A stretch of DNA of 41,426 bases. Source: Bacillota bacterium. Lineage in GTDB: Bacteria > Bacillota > Sulfobacillia > RBS10-35 > JAJYVN01. Shown here one piece after another: positions 34,405 to 41,426 of this stretch (positions within the stretch are counted from its first letter, which is position 1; every line of letters begins with the position of its first letter). The stretch is from contig JAJYVV010000014.1 of the NCBI GenBank assembly GCA_021791815.1, forward strand, positions 1 to 41,426, written 5' to 3'. Below the pieces are notes generated by a model. That model did not search any database. It saw nothing but the letters and a program-made list of their open reading frames with translations, and was not told the DNA's origin. The position numbers and the translations under genes were made by a program.

Positions 34405-35472
34405 TCAGGCCCGGAGGAAGGCCGTGGCCTCCTCGCGGTCATGGAACAGGTGGCGCACCGCGACGACGGTGAAGCCCGCCCGCGCCAGCCGCGCCCGCGT
34501 CGCTCGCACCGTCTCGGTCGGCGACGCCCCTCGGAAGAATTTGATCGTGAAGATGCCGGGGGCGCCGGGCCGGAGGGCCGGGTGGAAGCGGGCCGCAGCC
34601 CGGGCGGCGGCGCCGGGGTCGCCGTTCATATCGACGGCCAGCAGGTCGAACGGACCCGGCGGCACCGGCACCGCGGCCGCGGACCCGCGCAGGACGGTGA
34701 GGCCCGGGGCCGCTCGCAGGGCGGGGTCGAGAAGGCCGGGGTCGACCGCCGTGACGTGCGCGCCCTTCGCGAGAAGAAGGGACGTCCAGCCACCCGGGGC
34801 GGCGCCGAGGTCGAGGGCGCGGGGGTTCGGAGGGAGGGCCACCGAGAAGAGCTCGAGGGCCTCCTCCAATTTGCGGGCGGAGCGGGAGATCTCCCCCGGG
34901 CGGGCCTGGAGGCGGGCGGCGCCACCCGGCCACGGCGCGAGGTTGGCGGCGACGGGGCCGAAGCCCGCGAAGGCCGCCCCGGGGGCGATCGCGACCGACA
35001 GCGCCAGGTCCGCCGGCCCGCTGGCGGCCTCCACGCCGAAGGCCGCCAGGTGGGGCCTCAGGGCGGCGGCGACCCGGCCGGGACTCCAGCGCGGGGCGCC
35101 CGGCAGGACCTGGACCTGCACCTGAGCGCGGGGGGCCGCCGCCGGGCCCGCGGGCCCCAGGATCTCGCCGAGGCGCGGCGCCAGGACCTCCCGGGCCCAC
35201 CGCGGGCCGGCGCGCCCTTCGTCGGCGGGAGGGGAGCCGGCCGCGTCCGTGGGAGCGGAGGGGACGGGCACCGCCAGGTCCGCCGGGCCCGCGTGGCGCA
35301 CGAAGACGGTGTCGCGCAGCGCCGGGGCGAGATCCGCGAAGCGCCCCGGCGCCGAGACGAGGAAGGATCCAGGCGCCAGGTCGGCGATGGCGCAGCCCGG
35401 GGGGAGCGCGGCCTCCAGTTCGGCCCGGGCGAGGGCGGCGTAGCGCGGCGCGGCGGAGCATACGGCATGCAT
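34405..35472 (-). CDS. FtsJ-like SAM-dependent methyltransferase (RlmM-like)
   Basis: A 355-residue protein with an N-terminal RNA-binding-like region (about 1-190) and a C-terminal RrmJ/FtsJ Rossmann domain. The SAM motif is LDLGAAPGGWTSLLL. The likely catalytic residues of a 2'-O-ribose methyltransferase are in LLAVDMNGDP and FTIKFFRG, with a basic residue before the SAM motif (SARKLEE). The architecture resembles RlmM, which methylates C2498 of 23S rRNA, but is divergent, so the site is not certain. It is convergent with uvrB (14 bases between stops) and divergent from hpf. The start is ATG 35472, with a weak ribosome site. Confidence 0.82.
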   Translation of the reverse strand: MHAVCSAAPRYAALARAELEAALPPGCAIADLAPGSFLVSAPGRFADLAPALRDTVFVRHAGPADLAVPVPSAPTDAAGSPPADEGRAGPRWAREVLAPRLGEILGPAGPAAAPRAQVQVQVLPGAPRWSPGRVAAALRPHLAAFGVEAASGPADLALSVAIAPGAAFAGFGPVAANLAPWPGGAARLQARPGEISRSARKLEEALELFSVALPPNPRALDLGAAPGGWTSLLLAKGAHVTAVDPGLLDPALRAAPGLTVLRGSAAAVPVPPGPFDLLAVDMNGDPGAAARAAARFHPALRPGAPGIFTIKFFRGASPTETVRATRARLARAGFTVVAVRHLFHDREEATAFLRA

Positions 35473-35768
35473 GGGCGGTCGCGGGGCCGGCCACCGTCTC
35501 CGTGCGGAGGGGGTGTCCGGAAGCCCTGCGCACCTCCTCCCGCCGCGGTCGAGGTCCCCGCTCGCCGTCGCCGCGCATGCGGCGGCCGCCAGCCAGGGGA
35601 GGATTCGCCCCGGCGGCCGGCCAACTACCCGGTCCGGCGCGCGGGAGGCGGGGCCGCGTGGACGGTTCGGGGGCGCCCCGGCGGCCCCTGCCTGGAGCGC
35701 GGCGCCCCGCCCGTTTCCCAGGGCCGCCTCCGGACCCCCGGCGGCCCTCCCCGGAGAGGTGGCGGCCC

Positions 35769-36305
35769 ATGCAGGTGGCGATTCACGGGAAGAACCAGCT
35801 CGAGGTCACGGCGGCGCTGCGGGACTTCGTGCAGCAGCGCTTGGACAAGCTCGACCGCTACTTCGGCGACGGTGGCGGGCCCACCGCGCAGGTCGTCCTC
35901 AGCGTCCAGCGCGAGCGCCAGAGCGTCGAGGTCACCATTCCGCTGGATGGGTTCCTCCTGCGGGCAGAAGAGGCCGAGCCGTCGATGTACGCGGCCGTCG
36001 ATCTCGTGCTGGACAAGCTGGACCGCCAGATCCGCAAGTTCCGGACCCGGGCGCACCGCCGGCCGCGCCACGAGGGGCCCCGGCCGGACCGGGAGCCGGC
36101 GGCCGAGGCGGGCCCCCAGCCGGGCGAGGAGGCGGTCGTCCGGACGAAGCGGTTCGCGCTCAAGCCCATGACCGTCGACGAAGCCGTTCTGCAGATGAAC
36201 CTCCTCGGCCACGACTTCTTCGTCTTCCGCGAGGCCTCGAGCCTTGAGGTCCAGGTCCTGTACCGGCGCCGGGAGGGTGGATACGGGCTGATCGCCGGGC
36301 AGTGA
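35769..36305 (+). CDS. hpf: Long-form ribosome hibernation promoting factor
   Basis: A 178-residue HPF that dimerises 70S ribosomes into inactive 100S particles in stationary phase. The N-terminal S30AE domain (1-100: QVAIHGKNQLEVTAAL, YAAVDLVLDKLDRQIRKF) is joined by a charged Pro-rich linker to the C-terminal dimerisation domain (RFALKPMTVDEAVLQMNLLGHDFFVF, split here as two blocks around DEAV). The long form is typical of Firmicutes, as is the location upstream of secA. The start is ATG 35769, with GGAGAGGTGG before it. The 296-base divergent spacer from the methyltransferase gene should carry its promoter; none was clear. Confidence 0.95.
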   Translation: MQVAIHGKNQLEVTAALRDFVQQRLDKLDRYFGDGGGPTAQVVLSVQRERQSVEVTIPLDGFLLRAEEAEPSMYAAVDLVLDKLDRQIRKFRTRAHRRPRHEGPRPDREPAAEAGPQPGEEAVVRTKRFALKPMTVDEAVLQMNLLGHDFFVFREASSLEVQVLYRRREGGYGLIAGQ

Positions 36306-36365
36306 GCGCCCGGGCGCGCAGCGGGAGCGGCGGACGACGTCTGCGCGGAAACGGGGTTTGGGCCT

Positions 36366-37586
36366 GTGCCGAACGCATCGGACGGCGCCGGGGGGGGACG
36401 GCTCGCGGACGGGCCGGCCCCGGACTCCTGGGGCGCGCGGCCCGGCGCGGGCCGCGCGCTCGCCTTCGTGTTCGAGGGCGGCGGCCACGCGGAGACACCC
36501 CTCGAGGACGACCTCCGCAACCTGCGCCATGCCGTCTGCCTTGACACCCTCGACGCCCTCCGGGCGCTCCGGCATCAGGGGGACCTCGCGCGCATCGTCC
36601 TGGTCACGGACCGCCGCGGCCTCGCCGCCCTTGCCCCGCCCGACGTGGACATCCACGACACGTCCGCCGACGGCCCGGCCTTCCACTTCGGCCAGACGCT
36701 CGCCCGGCTCCTGGTCCAGCACGCGCCCGACGTGGCGCTGGTGCTCGGAGGGGCCGCGGCGCCGCTGCTGACGTCCGAGGACCTGCGGCGCTTCCTGGCC
36801 CTGGCCTGGGCGAACCCCGGAGCGTCGGTGCAGAACAACCCCCAGTCTCCGGACATCCTGGCGTTCGGCCCGGCCGCCCCGGCCGCGTCCCTGGCCCTGC
36901 CGGATTCCGACAACGCCCTGGGACAGACCCTCGTCGCATCCGGATTCCGCCGCGTCTTGGTCGAAAACAGCGCACGGGTCAACTTCGACATCGACACGCC
37001 GGCCGACGCGGCCGTGCTGGCGGGTGAGGCCGGGCTCGGCCCCCGGACGCGCCGGGCCTGCGCGGGCCTCGGGTGGATCGGCGCCTTGCGGCGGCGCCTC
37101 GACGCGGTGGAGGCCGCCCTCTCGGCCGACGGGGCCGAACTGGCGATCTTCGGCCGCGTGGGGCCGCCGGTGACCGGCTACCTCAACATGCACCTGCGCT
37201 GCCGGTTGCGCCTGTTCTCCGAGGAGCGGGGCATGCGCGCGCTCGGCCGTGTGGCGTCTGGGAGCGTCGTCTCCGTCATCGGCCGCCTCGCCGACGCCGT
37301 GGGGCCGGAGGCGTTCTTCTCCGCGCTCGCCGGCTGCGCCGACGCCGTCCTGTTCGACTCCCGCGTGTTGATGGCCCACTGGCGGTCGCCCCTTTCCGAC
37401 GCCGAACGGTACCACTCGGACATCGGCGAGGCGGCGGCGGTCGCGGATCCCCGCCTGGCCGCGTTCACCCGGGCGGCCTGGGCCGCGGAGCCGACCGTCG
37501 TGCTCGGCGGCCACACCCTGGTGTATGGGGGGCTATGGCTCCTCGCCGACCGGGCGATCCGGCGCATCCATCCCGCCCCGTCCTGA
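36366..37586 (+). CDS. Conserved hypothetical, possible nucleotidyltransferase-like protein
   Basis: A 406-residue protein that I cannot assign. The middle contains segments reminiscent of GT-A nucleotidyltransferases (CofC/MobA type): [43 protein letters not shown] and [16 protein letters not shown], the last like the 'DIDTPEDL' signature of that fold. The C-terminal 150 residues look like a separate domain ([22 protein letters not shown]). There is no signal peptide. The start is GTG 36366, with a weak ribosome site. It is 60 bases after hpf on the same strand and before another unknown gene; the hpf-secA interval suggests cotranscription. Confidence 0.7.
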   Translation: MPNASDGAGGGRLADGPAPDSWGARPGAGRALAFVFEGGGHAETPLEDDLRNLRHAVCLDTLDALRALRHQGDLARIVLVTDRRGLAALAPPDVDIHDTSADGPAFHFGQTLARLLVQHAPDVALVLGGAAAPLLTSEDLRRFLALAWANPGASVQNNPQSPDILAFGPAAPAASLALPDSDNALGQTLVASGFRRVLVENSARVNFDIDTPADAAVLAGEAGLGPRTRRACAGLGWIGALRRRLDAVEAALSADGAELAIFGRVGPPVTGYLNMHLRCRLRLFSEERGMRALGRVASGSVVSVIGRLADAVGPEAFFSALAGCADAVLFDSRVLMAHWRSPLSDAERYHSDIGEAAAVADPRLAAFTRAAWAAEPTVVLGGHTLVYGGLWLLADRAIRRIHPAPS

Positions 37587-37640
37587 CGCGGGCGCGGCGC
37601 CGGGCCTCGGGGCCGCGCGCCGGGAAAGGGGGAGCCCCTC

Positions 37641-38369
37641 TTGCCGCCCCTGCGCCGCTCCGTGCGCCTCTCCGGCCTCCAGCGCGGCCAAGGTGCCGCC
37701 GCCGCGCCGGACGTGGTCGACGCGGAGACCGCTTACGCGCGCACGATCGAGCAGCCATACGTGGACACGGGGGCCCTGGAGCAGGTCGCCCAACGCGTCG
37801 CCGGGGTGTACGGATGCCGCGTCCGGCGCCGGGCCGGCCTGGCCTGTCCCGATCACGTGCGCGTCATCGCCGACCGCGCGCGCTCCACCGCCGTGGCCAA
37901 GGACATCCAGAGTGCGTGGTTCGCCCTGTGGGGTCTGTACGTCCCGCGCCAGGCGTTCTCGGTCACGGCCGTCCAGCGGGGGGACGACTGGGCGCCGCGG
38001 CGCGTCCGCGTGCAGTTGCGCGAGGTGCGCGCCGACCGCGTGGCGGGCGATGTCCGCGTCGAGGTCACGCTGGCGGTCCGGGGGCGCCGCGTGCGCGGCC
38101 ATGCCGCGAGCCCCGAGGCCGACGCGGACCCCCGCCGGCTGGCGGCCTCCGCCGCCCTGGAGGCGGCCACGCGGTTCCTGCCGGCCGGCTGCGAGCCCGG
38201 CCTGCTCGACATCCGCCGCCTGCGCGTGGGTGGTGTCCCCGCCCTCGTCTGTGCGCTCGGCGCCGTCGGCCGCCCGCCGCTGCTCGGGATCTGCGCCGCG
38301 GCTGGAGACGATCGCGTGGCCGCGGCGCGCGCCGTGCTCGACGCCCTCAACCGCCTGCTGCGGGCCTGA
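37641..38369 (+). CDS. Conserved hypothetical protein upstream of secA
   Basis: A 242-residue protein of unknown function. The layout resembles conserved hypotheticals I recall from Firmicutes: a middle '[26 protein letters not shown]' block (a helix pairing with 'QAFSVTAVQ') followed by a repeated strand-helix region ending DALNRLL. It is soluble, with no cysteine motif and no signal peptide. The start is TTG 37641, with AAGGGGGAG six bases upstream. It probably ends the hpf transcript, since a promoter for secA follows at 38384. No function can be given. Confidence 0.7.
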   Translation: MPPLRRSVRLSGLQRGQGAAAAPDVVDAETAYARTIEQPYVDTGALEQVAQRVAGVYGCRVRRRAGLACPDHVRVIADRARSTAVAKDIQSAWFALWGLYVPRQAFSVTAVQRGDDWAPRRVRVQLREVRADRVAGDVRVEVTLAVRGRRVRGHAASPEADADPRRLAASAALEAATRFLPAGCEPGLLDIRRLRVGGVPALVCALGAVGRPPLLGICAAAGDDRVAAARAVLDALNRLLRA

Positions 38370-38383
38370 GCGGGCGGTCCGCG

Positions 38384-38412
38384 TTGCCCGGGTCGGGGTG
38401 CGGTGCTACACT
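38384..38412 (+). promoter_or_regulatory. Predicted secA promoter
   Basis: TTGCCC (38384-38389) and TACACT (38407-38412) are separated by 17 bases and lie 44 bases upstream of the GTG start. Each box matches consensus at four of six positions, notable in so G+C-rich a spacer. Confidence 0.5.
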
Positions 38413-38455
38413 GGTTGAACGCCTTGTAGGTGTAGCGGATCCTGGGGGTGGTCCC

Positions 38456-41426
38456 GTGCTGGGCGTGCTGCGGCGCATCTTCAACGCCAACGAGCGCGAG
38501 GTTCGGCGGCTCCACGGCGTGGTGGCGGCGATCGGCGATCTGGAGCCCGAGGTGGCCGCCCTGGACGACGCCGGGCTGCGCGCGAAGACCGCGGAGTTCC
38601 GGGAGCGGATCTCGCGCGGCGCCAGCTGCGACGACCTGCTGGTCGAGGCCTTCGCGACTGCGCGGGAGGGCGCCCGCCGCGCGCTGGGCCTGCGCCCGTT
38701 CGACGTGCAGCTCATGGGCGGCATCGTGCTCCACGAGGGCCGCATCGCCGAAATGAAGACCGGCGAAGGCAAGACCCTCGTGGCCACGCTGCCCGCCTAT
38801 CTGAACGCCCTGGAGGGCAAGGGCACGCACATCGTCACCGTCAACGATTACCTGGCCAAGCGCGACAGCCAGTGGATGGGCCAGATCTACCGCTTCCTCG
38901 GCCTGTCCGTGGGCGTGATCGTGCACGAGTTCGATTCCGCCACGCGGCGCCGCCAGTACGCGGCGGATATCACTTACGGCACCAACCATGAGTTTGGGTT
39001 CGACTATCTCCGCGACAACATGGCCGACGCCATCGGCGACCTCACGCAGCGCGGCCAGCACTACGCCATCGTCGACGAGGTCGACTCCATCCTCGTCGAC
39101 GAGGCGCGGACCCCGCTGATCATCGCCCTGCCGCAGGAGAAGGACACCGGGTGGTTCTACCGGTTCGCGGCTCTGGTCGAGGATCTCGAAGAGGAAACCG
39201 ATTACACCGTGGACGAGAAGCTCCAGACCGTGGCGCCGACCGAGGACGGCGTGCACAAGGTCGAGCGCGGTCTGGGAGTGGAGAACCTCTTCGATCCGGA
39301 GAACATGAATCTGTCGCACTACCTGGAGAATGCCCTCAAGGCCAAGGCGCTGATGAAGCGCGACGAGAAATACATCGTCAAGGACGGCGAGGTGGTCATC
39401 GTCGACGAGTTCACCGGCCGCCTCATGTTCGGGCGGCGGTGGGGTCACGGGCTGCACGAGGCGGTGGAGGCCAAGGAGGGTTGCAAGATCCCCCAGGGCA
39501 CCCAGACCTCGGCGACCATCACCATCCAGAATTACTTTCGCCTGTATCACAAACTCGCGGGCATGACGGGTACGGCGGCGACCGAGGAAGAGGAATTCCA
39601 CAAGATCTACAAGCTGGACGTCGTCGTCATCCCGACCAACATGCCCATGGTCCGGGACGACCTGGCCGACGTCGTCTACCGCAGCGAGGCGGCCAAGTTC
39701 CGGGCCGTCGTGCGCGAGATCCAGGAGCGGCACGAGGCGGGGCAGCCGGTCCTCGTGGGCACCGTGGATATCACCAAGAACGAGCGCCTGTCGCGCATGC
39801 TGGACCGCGTGGGGGTCCCGCACCAGGTGCTGAACGCCAAGCACCATGAGAAGGAGGCCCACATCATCGCCCAGGCCGGACGGGCCGGAGCGGTGACGAT
39901 CGCGACCAACATGGCCGGGCGGGGGACGGACATCCTTCTCGGGGGCAACCCGGAGTATCTGGCGCGGGAGCGCCTGATCCAGGAAGGTGTCCTTCCCGAG
40001 GTCGCGACGCTCGCGTCCGAGAAGGTCCCGCCCGCTCCCGCGGCGCCGGACGATGGCGGGACGCCGCCCGAGGCGGCCCTGGCGGCGGGCGGCGTCCCCA
40101 CGGCGCCGCTGGGTGCGGGCGGGACGCTCGCGCCGGGCGGCGCGCCGCCGCCGGTGGTCCCCGTGGTCACGCTGCCCGGCGGCGTCTCGGCGGAGCAGTT
40201 GGCGGAAGTGCGCGCCCGCTACCTCGAGCTCGTCGCGCGCTTCGACGTGCACACGCGGGAGGAACATGCCCGGGTGAAGGCCGCGGGCGGCCTGCACGTC
40301 ATCGGCACAGAACGCCACGAGTCCCGGCGCATCGACAACCAGCTGCGCGGGCGCAGCGGCCGCCAGGGCGATCCGGGCAGTTCCCGATTCTACCTCTCGC
40401 TCGAGGACAGCCTGATGCGGCTGTTCGGAGGCGACTCGCTGCAGCGCGTCATGGAGTTCTTCAAGGTCGACGAGGACGAGCCCATCGAGTCGCCCATGGT
40501 GACGCGGGCCATCGAACAGGCGCAGCGCAAGGTCGAGTCGCGCAACTTCGAGGCCCGGAAGAACGTCCTGGACTACGACGACGTCCTGAACGAGCAGCGC
40601 GAGGTGATATACAGCCAGCGGCGGCGCATCCTCGCCGAGGCGGATCCGCATCCGATCCTCGAGGGCATGCTCGGGGACGTGGCCAAGACGATCGTCGCCG
40701 CGCACTGTCCCGAGCGGTCCGACCCGGAGGACTGGGACCGGGCCGCGCTCGTCACGGCGGCGGAGCAGAGCTTCGTGGCCCCCGGGCAGATCACGCCCGC
40801 GGATCTCGCCGACCTGCGTGAGCCGGATGCGATCCGGCAGGCGTTGGTCGACACGGCGGCGCGCTCGTTCGCCGAACGCGAGGCCATCCTGGGCGCCGAG
40901 AGCATCCGCCAGTTCGAGCGCACGATGCTCCTGCGGGTGGTCAACCACCAGTGGATCGAGCACCTGGAAGCCATGGACGAACTGCGCGAGGGCATCGGGC
41001 TGCGCGCCTACGGCCAGCTCGATCCCCTGACGCAGTATCGCCTCGAGGCCTTCGAGATGTTCGAGGAGATGGTGCAGCACATTCGCGAGGAGGCCGTGCG
41101 CCTCGTCTATCTGGTGCGCATCGTCCGCCTCACCCCGGAGCAGCAGGCCGAATGGCAACGGCAGCAGGCGGCGGCGGGGCTGCGAGCCGCGGGCACCGAT
41201 CCGGCGCCGGCCGGCGCGCCGCCACCGGGAGGCCTGGAGGCAGGGCTGCAACGCCCGGCGGAGGGACCCCCGACGCCCGCCGAGCCGCCGCCCGGGAATG
41301 TTGCCTCCCCTCCGGGAGCGACCGTCGGCGCGTCCGCCCGCCAGGAGCCGGCGGCGGAGGGGGTCGGCGCTCCGGCGGCCGCCGACCCCGCGGCGCAGGC
41401 CGCCGCGGCCGCCGCGCTGGCCCAGG
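38456..41426 (+). CDS. secA: Preprotein translocase ATPase SecA (3' end beyond window)
   Basis: Motor of the Sec export pathway; the SLH protein would be a client. 990 codons are present and the frame is still open at the window edge. Features in order: Walker [42 protein letters not shown], the preprotein-binding domain, [49 protein letters not shown] (shown as the family's joined motif; split at ESRR), the helical scaffold and wing domains, and a Pro/Ala-rich tail. About 65 Gly/Ala/Pro residues are inserted after LLGGNPEYL (roughly residues 520-585). The zinc-binding tail, if present, is outside the window. The GTG start at 38456 has GGGGG seven bases upstream. Confidence 0.97.
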   Translation, partial: MLGVLRRIFNANEREVRRLHGVVAAIGDLEPEVAALDDAGLRAKTAEFRERISRGASCDDLLVEAFATAREGARRALGLRPFDVQLMGGIVLHEGRIAEMKTGEGKTLVATLPAYLNALEGKGTHIVTVNDYLAKRDSQWMGQIYRFLGLSVGVIVHEFDSATRRRQYAADITYGTNHEFGFDYLRDNMADAIGDLTQRGQHYAIVDEVDSILVDEARTPLIIALPQEKDTGWFYRFAALVEDLEEETDYTVDEKLQTVAPTEDGVHKVERGLGVENLFDPENMNLSHYLENALKAKALMKRDEKYIVKDGEVVIVDEFTGRLMFGRRWGHGLHEAVEAKEGCKIPQGTQTSATITIQNYFRLYHKLAGMTGTAATEEEEFHKIYKLDVVVIPTNMPMVRDDLADVVYRSEAAKFRAVVREIQERHEAGQPVLVGTVDITKNERLSRMLDRVGVPHQVLNAKHHEKEAHIIAQAGRAGAVTIATNMAGRGTDILLGGNPEYLARERLIQEGVLPEVATLASEKVPPAPAAPDDGGTPPEAALAAGGVPTAPLGAGGTLAPGGAPPPVVPVVTLPGGVSAEQLAEVRARYLELVARFDVHTREEHARVKAAGGLHVIGTERHESRRIDNQLRGRSGRQGDPGSSRFYLSLEDSLMRLFGGDSLQRVMEFFKVDEDEPIESPMVTRAIEQAQRKVESRNFEARKNVLDYDDVLNEQREVIYSQRRRILAEADPHPILEGMLGDVAKTIVAAHCPERSDPEDWDRAALVTAAEQSFVAPGQITPADLADLREPDAIRQALVDTAARSFAEREAILGAESIRQFERTMLLRVVNHQWIEHLEAMDELREGIGLRAYGQLDPLTQYRLEAFEMFEEMVQHIREEAVRLVYLVRIVRLTPEQQAEWQRQQAAAGLRAAGTDPAPAGAPPPGGLEAGLQRPAEGPPTPAEPPPGNVASPPGATVGASARQEPAAEGVGAPAAADPAAQAAAAAALAQ

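Noticed and set aside
37853-41251. Minus-strand open frame of over 1,100 codons opposite secA
   Set aside because: Shadow of the secA reading frame with His/Asp/Arg-rich nonsense sequence; secA itself is unmistakable on the plus strand.

Overview
The window is a very GC-rich chromosomal segment (roughly 70-75% G+C by eye) with dense genes and short spacers. Gene content and order point to a high-GC member of the Firmicutes (Bacillota), for example a Thermaerobacter/Symbiobacterium/Sulfobacillus-like or uncultured lineage. This is inference from: an SLH-domain surface protein together with csaB, a DUF5693-csaB pair, ftsE-ftsX-ctp, uvrB, a long-form hpf and secA in one neighbourhood, a YteA-like TraR/DksA zinc protein, and a SAM-I riboswitch. 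Only about 8 of 27 genes appear to start with ATG; most use GTG or TTG, and two appear to use CTG.

Layout. (1) 5-2421, minus strand: a six-hairpin glycosidase-like gene preceded by a small gene of unknown function. (2) 2514-8978, plus strand: a methionine and one-carbon operon. A promoter, a SAM-I riboswitch with a visible terminator/antiterminator switch, metF, a free-standing methionine-synthase activation-domain protein, a MetH that lacks that domain, and a ferredoxin-ASKHA corrinoid reactivator (RACo-like). (3) 8979-10188: 1.2 kb without a convincing gene. (4) 10189-14121: a 1310-residue secreted SLH protein with an N-terminal seven-repeat propeller, followed by two strong hairpins. (5) 14369-18732: an APH-fold kinase with a CTG start, an AIM24 protein, a TraR/DksA zinc-finger protein and a MutS-like ATPase.

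(6) 19013-26730: DUF5693 membrane protein, CsaB pyruvyl transferase (CTG start), FtsE, FtsX, an S41 carboxy-terminal protease and a class A beta-lactamase-fold hydrolase. CsaB modifies the cell-wall polymer that SLH domains bind, so it is the natural partner of the SLH protein upstream. (7) 26731-27954: a scar of mobile DNA in which the front part of a DUF4338/DruA-like gene is joined out of frame to the tail of a TnpB-like gene. (8) 27955-32138, minus strand: DinB-like protein, GH29 alpha-L-fucosidase, aquaporin and L-2-hydroxyglutarate oxidase. (9) 32333-41426: uvrB, an RlmM/FtsJ-like methyltransferase (minus strand), long hpf, two conserved genes of unknown function, and secA, which runs off the end of the window.

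The most distinctive unit is the methionine operon. MetH has lost its own reactivation module, and the operon supplies two separate candidates for reactivation: a stand-alone activation-domain protein and an Fe-S/ATPase corrinoid activator. All of this sits under one SAM-sensing switch.
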